Assembly: GCA_029262875.1 (NCBI GenBank)
Contig: JAJCYO010000125.1
Location: 18,480 to 82,479, forward strand
Source: Flavobacteriales bacterium
GTDB taxonomy: Bacteria > Bacteroidota > Bacteroidia > Flavobacteriales_E > Vicingaceae
Reading direction: 5' to 3'
DNA length: 64,000 bases
Shown here: piece by piece, positions 17,416 to 26,011 of the stretch
How positions within the stretch are numbered: the stretch's first letter is position 1
Layout of the letters: every line of letters begins with the position of its first letter
The notes under the pieces: generated by a model
Seen by the model: the letters and a program-made list of their open reading frames with translations, nothing else
Told to the model about the DNA's origin: nothing
The model's database searches: none
Position numbers and translations under genes: made by a program

Positions 17416-20400
17416 ATGAGAGTTAGACTTATAATACTATTACTTTTTATTCCATTATTCAATTTCGGCCAACATCGATTTAGCTATATTGATATTGAGG
17501 ATGACTTAACAGAAAATTCGGTTACCGAAATTTTTCAGGATAGTGAGGGGTATCTATGGTTTGCAACTCAAGATGGAATAAGCCAATACGATGGCTATCA
17601 ATTCAAAAATTATAACATTTCCAATAATGATTCTCTGTCCTTGTCAGATAATTATTTGTGGGGATTTATTGAAGATTCTTTGGGGTTTCTTTGGGTTTGT
17701 TCGAGAAATGGATTAAATAGGATTGACAAAAAAACAGGTAAAACAATACAGTTTTTCATTAATTCATCAGGGTCTAATGGAGAAAACCAAGTAGCAGATA
17801 TTGCTATTTATCAGGGAGACCTTTTTGCTTTAATTTCAGGTAAAATTTGTAAAATTTATATCAAGCAGGATTATGTTAACCGAATAAACTATATTGTTGA
17901 AAATGATATAATAGAAACAGGTTCTGATACGATTTATGCATTTTATAAGGATGGAGAAAACATCTTTTTTTTACAAAGTGATGGGTTGTTCAATTTTACC
18001 ACAAAAGAGTTGATGCCAATTTCGGAATTTCAAAAAGGAATTACCCATACCTTTTTCAAAGCAACTCGAAGGAAAGAGCTTTTGTGGTTTACTAACGGCA
18101 AAAAGCTATATGCTTATAACTCAAAAACTCAACAGATAAATTCATTTAGGTATGATTTTGAAGGAGCGACAATGTATGACCTGCTAACAGTAAAAAATGA
18201 ATTATGGGTGGCAACAGATAATGGGATATTTATTTTTGATGATAATAAATTAATACATCACATTACTAAAAATCAAAGCAATGAGAGTGGAATCTCTTCG
18301 AATATTGTTGCTGCCTTAGCCCAAGATAAAACAGGAAAAATTTGGGTAGGAACTTCTGGAAATGGAATAAATGTATACAATCCTAATCGAGATAAGTTTA
18401 AATACTTGTCTAAGGAAACCTTGGGGGGCGATTATATTATTAGAAGCATAGTTCAAACAAAAAACAATCAATTAATTGTTTGTACCAGTAATAAGGTAAT
18501 CGTGTTGGAGTTATATGATATCACATCTACGCAGTCTAAATTTGCAAGCGATAATGTAAAATCGATTCAAGAATTAAAAGTTAAGGGGCATCAAAATATA
18601 GTTCCAACTAAAGTTTTTTTAGGGTTAAATGGAGACATTTTGCTTGGCACTAAAGGGAATGATATTATTGTTTTAGATAAATATTTTAAGTTTAAAAAGA
18701 AAGTTACATTAAACATAGAGCAGCAACCTACAAATGTAGTTTCAGATATTATTTTAACTCAAAAAGATGAGTTCTGGGTAGCTACTTATTATGGAATATA
18801 TGTTTTAGATAAAGCGTATGATCTAATACAAGTTTTTTCTCCAGACGAAAAAGGATTAACTACTAATTACTTTTTATCTGTTTTTGAAGATACTGAAAAT
18901 GAGATATGGTTGGGATCTAATAAGGGAGTTTATAAGTACAACGAGACAACTAATAAGTTTATCAATTATTCTTATCAAAAAAACAACTTACAAGAGTCTC
19001 CTGGTTTTAATTTTGTATGCGGATTTACTGATTTTGGAGATGGAAATTTATGGATGGCAACTTATGGTGGAGGGCTTTCAAAAATGGATAAAAAGAAAGG
19101 AACATTTAGACATTTTACTACGGAAAATGGATTGGCTAATAATGTTTGTAATGGATTACTTTCGGATCAGACTAAGAACATTTGGTTGAATACCAACAAA
19201 GGGATAAGCAGGTTCAATTCAAAAACAGAAAAGTTTATTAATTATACAAAATCGGATGGCTTAGATTTTAATGAGTTCAATTTAAATTCATTTTATAAAA
19301 ATGAGGAAGGAGAAATGTTTTTTGGAACGCCTATAGGATTAGTAATATTTAACCCAGAAGACATTAAAATTTCCAATTATCAACCACCGGTGATTATAAG
19401 TAGGGTAGATGTAAATTATAAAAATGAAAGTCAGCGATTACAGAATAACCACATAGATATTTATTCAAAAGACAAAGTATTAACCATTCATTATGTAGGA
19501 CTTAATTTTAGTAATTCTCCTAAAATTAAATACAAGTATCGATTAGTTGGTTATGATGAGGTTTGGGTGGAAACGAATGAGTTAAAAGCGAACTATACCT
19601 CCTTACCAGATGGAGAATTTACATTTGCAATTAACACCACCAATGCTGATGGAATTTGGAATGAAACTCCAAAGGAGATTGTCATTGTTGTTCACCCCCC
19701 TATTTATAAAACATGGTGGTTTATTTCACTATCGGGTTTAATTGTACTTGTTCTGGTTGGGTTGGTTATTCGATATTTTGCACAACGCAACATCAAAAAG
19801 CGATTGAGAGAATTAAGAGTTCAACAAGAAATTCACCATGAGAAGCAGCGTATTTCAAGAGATTTGCACGATAACATTGGTGCTCAAATCACTTATTTAA
19901 TTTCATCTATAGATCAGGAAGCGTATACTTCAAAACAGGAGGATGTTGTTTTTGATCGTTTGAGTGATAAAGCACGAAATGTCATGAGCCAGTTGAGACA
20001 GACAATTTGGGTGATTAGTAAGGAAGCCATTAATTTGTCGGATTTTGCTCAAAAAGTGAGAGACTATTCTACAAAAATGTTGTCTTTAGCTGGTATAAAC
20101 GTTTTTGTTCAAGTAAATGGAAATGAGAATTCTGTTTTAGCCCCGACTATTGTTAGTCATTTATTCAGAATATTGCAGGAAGCTCAGAACAACATCATTA
20201 AACATGCTCAAGCATCTGAGGTGAAAATTGAACTAAGTGTGCAAAATAACTGTATCTATCTTTTTATTGAAGATAATGGAATAGGGATGGGAGAAATTAA
20301 AACATGGGACGACCATTTTGGGTTGAAAAATATGAAAGATCGAGTAGTAGAAATGAAAGGAAACTTAACCATTGGAAAGACAGAAGAGGGAATTGGGACT

Positions 20401-20433
20401 CGGATTTCAATTGAAGTACCTATAGTAAGTTGA
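17416..20433 (+). CDS. Two-component sensor histidine kinase with periplasmic propeller and Y_Y_Y domain
   Basis: The 1005-residue protein has a signal/anchor start, about 13-14 propeller repeats (GYLWFATQDGISQYDGY, KIWVGTSGNGINVY, NIWLNTNKGISRF) to residue 670, a Y_Y_Y domain at about 680-760, one membrane helix at about 765-790, and a HisKA_3 box with the phospho-accepting His818 in RISRDLHDNIGAQ. An HATPase domain follows (N-box EAQNNIIKHA, DNGIGMG, FGLKNMKDR). It should sense an outside ligand and phosphorylate the NarL-type regulator encoded 61 bases downstream. Unlike hybrid two-component systems of Bacteroides it has no receiver or DNA-binding domain. A near -7 box (TATCATTG, 17401-17408) lies seven bases before its ATG. 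Confidence 0.92.
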   Translation: MRVRLIILLLFIPLFNFGQHRFSYIDIEDDLTENSVTEIFQDSEGYLWFATQDGISQYDGYQFKNYNISNNDSLSLSDNYLWGFIEDSLGFLWVCSRNGLNRIDKKTGKTIQFFINSSGSNGENQVADIAIYQGDLFALISGKICKIYIKQDYVNRINYIVENDIIETGSDTIYAFYKDGENIFFLQSDGLFNFTTKELMPISEFQKGITHTFFKATRRKELLWFTNGKKLYAYNSKTQQINSFRYDFEGATMYDLLTVKNELWVATDNGIFIFDDNKLIHHITKNQSNESGISSNIVAALAQDKTGKIWVGTSGNGINVYNPNRDKFKYLSKETLGGDYIIRSIVQTKNNQLIVCTSNKVIVLELYDITSTQSKFASDNVKSIQELKVKGHQNIVPTKVFLGLNGDILLGTKGNDIIVLDKYFKFKKKVTLNIEQQPTNVVSDIILTQKDEFWVATYYGIYVLDKAYDLIQVFSPDEKGLTTNYFLSVFEDTENEIWLGSNKGVYKYNETTNKFINYSYQKNNLQESPGFNFVCGFTDFGDGNLWMATYGGGLSKMDKKKGTFRHFTTENGLANNVCNGLLSDQTKNIWLNTNKGISRFNSKTEKFINYTKSDGLDFNEFNLNSFYKNEEGEMFFGTPIGLVIFNPEDIKISNYQPPVIISRVDVNYKNESQRLQNNHIDIYSKDKVLTIHYVGLNFSNSPKIKYKYRLVGYDEVWVETNELKANYTSLPDGEFTFAINTTNADGIWNETPKEIVIVVHPPIYKTWWFISLSGLIVLVLVGLVIRYFAQRNIKKRLRELRVQQEIHHEKQRISRDLHDNIGAQITYLISSIDQEAYTSKQEDVVFDRLSDKARNVMSQLRQTIWVISKEAINLSDFAQKVRDYSTKMLSLAGINVFVQVNGNENSVLAPTIVSHLFRILQEAQNNIIKHAQASEVKIELSVQNNCIYLFIEDNGIGMGEIKTWDDHFGLKNMKDRVVEMKGNLTIGKTEEGIGTRISIEVPIVS

Positions 20434-20477
20434 GGCATATGGCCTATTGTAACATTTGATTTGGTTAAAGACCTTTG
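20431..20477 (+). promoter_or_regulatory. Second copy of the palindromic operator, at the response regulator promoter
   Basis: AGGCATATGGCC (20433-20444) continues into TATTG; its TTG (20447-20449) is 20 bases before GACCTTTG (20470-20477), a seven-of-eight match to TAnnTTTG. The reverse complement of 20431-20451 matches 17358-17378 at 19 of 21 bases. The predicted leader to the ATG at 20495 is about 13 nt. Confidence 0.65.
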
Positions 20478-20494
20478 AATCATTATATTTAAGT

Positions 20495-21136
20495 ATGGAT
20501 AAGATTAAAATAGGGGTAGCTGAGGACGTGCCAGAGTTGGCAAGAATCATTAAACAAAAGTTTATGGCTTTTGAAGGGGTAGATTTAATCTTTATCGCTT
20601 CTAATGGGATAGAGCTTCAGGAAAAGTTAAAAGAAAATAAAGTAGATGTTATACTGATGGATATCAATATGCCTATAATGAATGGGATTGACGCAACCAG
20701 AAAAGTGAAAGAAAAATATCCAGATATTAAAGTTATTATGCATACTGTTTTTGACGAGGAGGACAAAGTTTTTGAATCAATTTTAGCTGGAGCAACGGGC
20801 TATTTATTAAAAGATGATAAACCTTCTAAGATTTTATTGTCGATAGAAGAAGCAATGGAAGGAGGAGCACCGATGAGTGTTTCTATAGCGTCTAAGGTTT
20901 TAACCTTTATAAAAACAGACACCCAAAAAAGCATTGAAAAGTTTAATTTAACCCAACGTGAACTCCAAATTTTACAACGAATAGGGAAAGGAGAAAATTA
21001 CCAGCAAATTGCCGATATTCTATTTATAAGCCCGAAAACAGTTAGAAATCATATAGAAAAGATCTACAAAAAATTACATGTTCATAATAAAGTAGATGCT
21101 GTAACTGTGGCCATGAAAAATAAATTGATTGTTTAA
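20495..21136 (+). CDS. NarL/FixJ-family response regulator
   Basis: The 213-residue protein has a receiver domain at about 1-120, with acidic pair Glu10-Asp11, phospho-acceptor Asp56 in VILMDINMP, and Lys in YLLKDD, followed by a LuxR-type helix-turn-helix at about 145-210 (FNLTQRELQILQRIGKGENY, ADILFISPKTVRNHIEKIYKKL). The start at 20495 is chosen because the -7 box ends at 20477; an upstream TTG at 20456 would lie within the promoter. It is the expected partner of the histidine kinase before it. A palindrome on its own promoter suggests that it regulates itself and the divergent secreted-protein operon. Confidence 0.93.
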   Translation: MDKIKIGVAEDVPELARIIKQKFMAFEGVDLIFIASNGIELQEKLKENKVDVILMDINMPIMNGIDATRKVKEKYPDIKVIMHTVFDEEDKVFESILAGATGYLLKDDKPSKILLSIEEAMEGGAPMSVSIASKVLTFIKTDTQKSIEKFNLTQRELQILQRIGKGENYQQIADILFISPKTVRNHIEKIYKKLHVHNKVDAVTVAMKNKLIV

Positions 21137-21253
21137 TTAGAGTTCTTTCTACTATCCAAACTTATTTTTCCCAAGACATACCGTATATATAATAATAACT
21201 ACTAGTTATACATTGTTTAGTTAATAAGTCAAACAATTCATTATATTTGGCGT

Positions 21254-21271
21254 TATACTATTTATAGTATA
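21254..21271. promoter_or_regulatory. Inverted repeat upstream of the LytTR sensor gene
   Basis: TATACTAT-tt-ATAGTATA is a perfect 8-bp inverted repeat 50 bases before the ATG at 21322. It may be an operator or part of the promoter; a near -7 box (TAACTTTT, 21307-21314) lies between it and the gene. The remainder of 21137-21321 is AT-rich without ORFs. Confidence 0.4.
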
Positions 21272-21321
21272 AATATTTAGGTGTAAAACAAGGAAAGTTT
21301 AGCATTAACTTTTCTACTTAT

Positions 21322-23931
21322 ATGAGAATTAGTTTAGTCTTATTAATGTTGCTATGTAGTATACATGCTTATACTCAATCGCCTCTTCCTTCCTTTAAAA
21401 ATTTTACTGTAGCTGATGGTTTACCTAGCTCTGAAGTATATGATGTTATTCAGGACAGAGTAGGGTACATGTGGTATGCTACGGATAGAGGAGTAGTAAA
21501 ATACAATGGCTATGAGTTCGAAACATTTACCACTGAAGATGGCTTAATGGACAATGTTGTTTTTGAGCTTTATGAAGACCCAAAAGGCAGGATATGGATG
21601 ATTCCCATGAATGGGAAACTGTGTTTTTTTGAAGGTAATAATATAAAAGAATATCAGTATAATAACGAATTAATTGAGCACCTTAAAGTTCGACACTATC
21701 AATCTTTCCAAGTAGATAAAAACGATAATATTTATGTTGGAACAACTCTGAGTGGCTTATTGCAAATTTCAGATAAGGGTATAGTAACTAAGACAAAGAG
21801 AGGAATGCCATGCACTAATATTTTTTTCGGAAAGAGAGACGGATTCGTTTATTCTTATCAAGAGTCAAACCCTGTTAAGTGTAAAAAAAAGATCTTTAAT
21901 TATCATTATGATAATGTATTTGTGGGTAACTCTACTGTGAGCCCAATACGATCAAAAGGGGTTTTGATTAAAGAAAATTTATTGTGTTTTAATACTGCCG
22001 GCAAACTCATTCTTTATAATATAGATAGTGCTAAAATTAGAAGTGAAGCAGTTTTTGGATCTCGTGTTACAAGTTTTGAAAAAATAGACGGTTTATTGTT
22101 TGTTGGTTTGGAATTGGGCGGATTAAAAGTATTGGTTGAGCAAAATGGAGAATTAATAGAAAAACATCATTTTTTATCAAATTATACCTGTACATCTATA
22201 ATGAAAGATAAAGAAGGAGGATATTGGTTTCCAACAACACAACATGGAGTTTTTTATACGCCAAATTTAGATGTGTTGTCCTACTCTGTTAAAAATGGGT
22301 TATACGAAAATTATATAGATGAGTTAGGAGTAATGGGACAAAAATTGGCCATAAGTTACAGGGATGAATATCAAATTTATGCAGAGAACTCTTTTTCCAA
22401 ACTCCACCTTATGAATAATACGAGTATGCTAATTCAAACGGCATATGACTCGTTAAGGTTTTACAAAAAAGGATGTATTTTTTATTATAACGGAGAAAAG
22501 TTAATGAATACCTGTGAAAACTTTGTTTATCCTAATTTAAAATCATCTTCGATTCCAGCAAGAAAAAGATTTAAAGGGGCCATTTATTTTTTTAATAAAC
22601 GAGAAGGGTACAGGTATGATGAAGAGAAATTTACCAAGATAAGCTTGAGTAAAGAATTTTCAAGAATTGAGGATGTTGAAATAATTGATGAACATACTTT
22701 TTGGATAGGAGCGTTAACAGGTCTATATAAAAAAACAGCAAAAGGTATTAAGGCAATGTCAACTGTTGATTCCTTATTTTCTTATCGGGTGATTGGATTG
22801 GATCGAACAGAAAAATATGAGTTAATTGTGGGAACTAGAGGGGCAGGAATTATTCTAATACAAGGAGATGACATCATAAACATTAATACCAATAACGGGT
22901 TAATTGTGAATGATATAACCAGTTTATACGTTGATGAAGAAGAAAATATTTGGGTAGCTACCAATCGAGGATTGAATCGAATTGATGCCAATAACATAGC
23001 GAACATCGATTTTTATTCCACCAACGATGGACTTATTTCTAATGAAATTACCAATGTTCGAAGAATCATGAACAAGGTATATGTTGCAACAAAAAGAGGA
23101 TTGTCAATAATTGATTTGGATGCACACAAAAAAACGAATATGGGTGTTAACACCCGTATTGTAAGTGTTAAATTAAATGATGAACTGATCTCACATCAAT
23201 CTATAATAGATATTTCACCGAATGACAAATACCTCGAAATAAACTATTTAGGAATTAATTATGCAGCTTTAGGGAACATACAATACCGATATAGAATCAA
23301 AGAAATATCGAATAAATGGCAGTATACGAAAAATAGAGTTTTAAAATTAGATATTTTCCCAGAACGTGGAACTTATGCCATAGAAATAATGGCCAGAAAA
23401 CTACCAGATGGAGTTTGGAGTAAAAAAGCCAAAATGATTACCTTAAAATTTCACCCTCCTTTTTATAAGACAGGTTGGTTTTTAATAACTGCATTGTCTT
23501 TATTCTTTATATTAATATATATAGGATTTAGAATCAAAGTGTTGGCATATAACCGACATATTCTTCAAGAAATAATGAGTAGGCTATTAAAGAAATTAGG
23601 CAAGCAGTCGTATTTGATTATTGAGTTAGATAAAAAACAAATAAGAATCAATGAAGCTGATATTTTATTTATACAATCATTTAAAGATTATGTTGAAATA
23701 AAAACAGTATCAGACAAATACCTGTACCGTTCTACGTTAAAAAATATGGAAGGTAAATTACCATCCATCAACTTTATCCGTGTACACCGTTCTTATTTGA
23801 TCCAAAAAGATAAAGTTGATGGCATTTCAAAAGATGAACTAATCATTCAAAATCATCAAATTCCGATTGGTAAAACCTACCAATCTAAACTTTCAGGATT
23901 AAAAAATCAATTCTCTAGGTTAAATAACTAA
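21322..23931 (+). CDS. Membrane-tethered one-component regulator: periplasmic propeller, Y_Y_Y domain, TM helix, LytTR DNA-binding domain
   Basis: The 869-residue protein has a signal/anchor start (cut near AYTQ), two-component-regulator propeller repeats to about 620 (GYMWYATDRGVVKYNGY, ENIWVATNRGLNRID), a Y_Y_Y domain at about 630-710, one membrane helix at about 715-738, and a LytTR domain at about 765-865 (EADILFIQSFKDYVEIKTVS, INFIRVHRSYLIQKDKV). There is no HisKA, HATPase or receiver domain, so signal and DNA binding reside in one chain across the inner membrane, like ToxR in layout. A consensus LytTR tandem site begins one base after its stop and precedes the secreted-protein operon, which is therefore the likely target. 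Confidence 0.9.
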   Translation: MRISLVLLMLLCSIHAYTQSPLPSFKNFTVADGLPSSEVYDVIQDRVGYMWYATDRGVVKYNGYEFETFTTEDGLMDNVVFELYEDPKGRIWMIPMNGKLCFFEGNNIKEYQYNNELIEHLKVRHYQSFQVDKNDNIYVGTTLSGLLQISDKGIVTKTKRGMPCTNIFFGKRDGFVYSYQESNPVKCKKKIFNYHYDNVFVGNSTVSPIRSKGVLIKENLLCFNTAGKLILYNIDSAKIRSEAVFGSRVTSFEKIDGLLFVGLELGGLKVLVEQNGELIEKHHFLSNYTCTSIMKDKEGGYWFPTTQHGVFYTPNLDVLSYSVKNGLYENYIDELGVMGQKLAISYRDEYQIYAENSFSKLHLMNNTSMLIQTAYDSLRFYKKGCIFYYNGEKLMNTCENFVYPNLKSSSIPARKRFKGAIYFFNKREGYRYDEEKFTKISLSKEFSRIEDVEIIDEHTFWIGALTGLYKKTAKGIKAMSTVDSLFSYRVIGLDRTEKYELIVGTRGAGIILIQGDDIININTNNGLIVNDITSLYVDEEENIWVATNRGLNRIDANNIANIDFYSTNDGLISNEITNVRRIMNKVYVATKRGLSIIDLDAHKKTNMGVNTRIVSVKLNDELISHQSIIDISPNDKYLEINYLGINYAALGNIQYRYRIKEISNKWQYTKNRVLKLDIFPERGTYAIEIMARKLPDGVWSKKAKMITLKFHPPFYKTGWFLITALSLFFILIYIGFRIKVLAYNRHILQEIMSRLLKKLGKQSYLIIELDKKQIRINEADILFIQSFKDYVEIKTVSDKYLYRSTLKNMEGKLPSINFIRVHRSYLIQKDKVDGISKDELIIQNHQIPIGKTYQSKLSGLKNQFSRLNN

Positions 23932-23971
23932 TCCGTTCGTCTCAAAAACCCAGTCCGTTCGTCTCAAAAAC
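23932..23971 (+). promoter_or_regulatory. Tandem LytTR-binding direct repeats
   Basis: Two perfect copies of an 18-bp repeat (23932-23949 and 23954-23971) have a 22-bp period. Each begins TCCGTTCGT, which fits the published LytTR consensus [TA][AC][CA]GTTN[AG][TG] at all nine positions; the 9-mers are 13 bases apart, as in AgrA-type sites. They lie about 95-135 bases before the ATG at 24067. A T-rich near -7 box (24006-24013) has no TTG upstream, as expected of an activator-dependent promoter. Confidence 0.75.
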
Positions 23972-24066
23972 ACTTTTTTAAAAGGGAATAGAAGCAACCC
24001 ATGCTTTTTTTTGTGTTAAATAAAAACAGAAGAATCAATTTATTAATAAATAAAAAACGAATACTT

Positions 24067-26004
24067 ATGAAGTATAAAATTTTAACTCTAATTGTACTAT
24101 CAGTTGTAACTTTTACTACATATAGTCAAAATAACAATGGAAACGGCAATGGTAATCCTGGAGGTCTTACTAATGTATGGACACGTACAGGTAATACTGG
24201 CGTTTTATCTACGGAATTTTTAGGAACTAACGATAATACAGATTTAATTTTTAAAACCAATTTACTAGAAAGAATGAGAATTCTCGGTTCAGGAAATATT
24301 GGAATAGGAACGGCAACTCCGTTGAGCACACTTGATTTAACAGGAACCTTTCGTTTAAACGATGGAACACAACAGGCGGGTTATTTTTTAGGAACGGATG
24401 CTAATGGAAATGCTGCATGGGTTTCTTTACCGAACAACAACATCTGGAATTTAAATGGAAACGATGCTTATTATACTGCAGGAAGAGTTGGTATAGGCAC
24501 AAGTACTCCTGGTGCAACCAATCCAAATGCTGTGTTAGAAGTGAAAGGTAGAACCGTTATTGATGGAAATGATCATACCGAAACCCGTTTAACCTTTACG
24601 AATGCAGGGATTGGGGCAACGCAATTTTTTTGGGATGAGCCAACAGACCTTTTCAATATTCAAGCCTCAAGAGTGGGAGGAGCAGGGATCAACTTTATTG
24701 TTAGAGATATGCTGAATCAATACCATGATGTACTGAACCTAAATAAAAATACTAATGTTGGAATTAAAACCAACCAACCTAATTCTCCATTAACAGTTGC
24801 AGGGACTATAGAATCCACAACTGGAGGAATTAAATTTCCTGATGGAACAGTGCAAACAACTGCAGCTACTGTGCTACAGGGATCTTCTGTCAATCCATAT
24901 ACTGATTTATTTGTTTCCGATTATTTAAAAGTAGGAAACAACTCTATACATATGGGTTCTGCTAATGCTACAAGTACTGAAAATGAATTTTTTACTACAA
25001 ATGGGCCATTAATTATTAATAGTAGTGGTGTTAATGTTAAAAGCGGGACATCCGAAGGACAAAATACCATAATAAATCCCAACGGAGGAAGAGTTGGGAT
25101 TGGCCATGCTAATATTTCTACAGGAGTGGATGTGCATGTTAAAGGGAAAATGTTATTGGACGGAATTAATTCGTCTATGTTTTTTGGTGATGATATTGTG
25201 CGTTCAAGAGGTCAGTATGGAATTGAGTATGAAAAATGGTCTGGTGGTTTAAATTTTTGGAAACCTTTTGGGAGTACTAATTCTACAGGTGGCGGTGGAT
25301 TTCAAAATTTCATTCTTTTCTTAAAAGATAATGGAAATGTTGGAGTAGGAACTTCTAATCCAAAGGATGCTTTTCAGCTGGGAGATAATGAACATAAAAT
25401 TGTAATGGGTTCAGCAATTGGTGCTGATTTAGATTTTGGAACCATGTATTTAGGATTTAATGCTGCAAGAGAAGCAGGTGCTTGGTCGACCAATACTGAT
25501 GGAGCTCATAATGGAGGTGCTGTTATTTTTTCAGACATAAGCGGAGGAATAAGCTTTGCTAATATAGAAACTGAAGCTGTTGGTAGTTCTAATCAAACAG
25601 GTATTACAGATTTAGAATTACGAGACAAGACGAGTCTTTATATAAGTAAAAATGGCAATGTGAGTATTGGAACAAAAGATGGACAAGGTTATAAATTAGC
25701 GGTAAAAGGGCACATGATTGCAGAAGAAATAGTGGTTAAACTACATGCTAACTGGCCTGATTTTGTTTTCACAAAAGATTATGGGTTAATGAGTTTAGAT
25801 GAAGTTGCTTCATTTATTGAAGAAAATAATCATTTACCAAATATTCCTTCAGCAAATAAAGTATCGGAAGAAGGAATAAATCTAGGTGAAATGGATGCCA
25901 AGCTGTTACAAAAAATAGAAGAATTAACCCTATATGTTATTCAATTGAAAAAAGAGAATGAACGTCAGCAAGAATTAATCAATGATATAATTAGTGGAAA
26001 ATAA
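24067..26004 (+). CDS. Secreted fibre-like protein with C-terminal coiled-coil region (tail-fibre/chaperone-type ending)
   Basis: The 645-residue protein starts at the ATG at 24067, which gives a clean signal peptide (MKYKILTLIVLSVVTFTTYS); the frame extends to 24001 but the added part is lysine/asparagine-rich and lies over the promoter. The body has repeats of the type GNIGIGTATPLSTLDLTG, RVGIGTSTPG, NVGIKTNQPNSPL, which resemble trimeric phage-tail-fibre-like shafts. The end (HANWPDFVFTKDYGLMSLDE, FIEENNHLPNIPSA, GEMDAKLLQKIEELTLYV) is a well-known Bacteroidota fibre ending with a coiled coil. There is no T9SS sorting domain. It is the first gene after the LytTR sites. Confidence 0.82.
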   Translation: MKYKILTLIVLSVVTFTTYSQNNNGNGNGNPGGLTNVWTRTGNTGVLSTEFLGTNDNTDLIFKTNLLERMRILGSGNIGIGTATPLSTLDLTGTFRLNDGTQQAGYFLGTDANGNAAWVSLPNNNIWNLNGNDAYYTAGRVGIGTSTPGATNPNAVLEVKGRTVIDGNDHTETRLTFTNAGIGATQFFWDEPTDLFNIQASRVGGAGINFIVRDMLNQYHDVLNLNKNTNVGIKTNQPNSPLTVAGTIESTTGGIKFPDGTVQTTAATVLQGSSVNPYTDLFVSDYLKVGNNSIHMGSANATSTENEFFTTNGPLIINSSGVNVKSGTSEGQNTIINPNGGRVGIGHANISTGVDVHVKGKMLLDGINSSMFFGDDIVRSRGQYGIEYEKWSGGLNFWKPFGSTNSTGGGGFQNFILFLKDNGNVGVGTSNPKDAFQLGDNEHKIVMGSAIGADLDFGTMYLGFNAAREAGAWSTNTDGAHNGGAVIFSDISGGISFANIETEAVGSSNQTGITDLELRDKTSLYISKNGNVSIGTKDGQGYKLAVKGHMIAEEIVVKLHANWPDFVFTKDYGLMSLDEVASFIEENNHLPNIPSANKVSEEGINLGEMDAKLLQKIEELTLYVIQLKKENERQQELINDIISGK

Positions 26005-26011
26005 GACCCTT

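Noticed and set aside
23932..23971. CRISPR-like repeat pair
   Set aside because: Only two copies with a four-base gap and no cas genes; the fit to the LytTR consensus explains it fully.
24001..24066. N-terminal extension of the fibre protein from 24001
   Set aside because: It is a Lys/Asn-rich stretch over the likely promoter; a perfect signal peptide begins at 24067.
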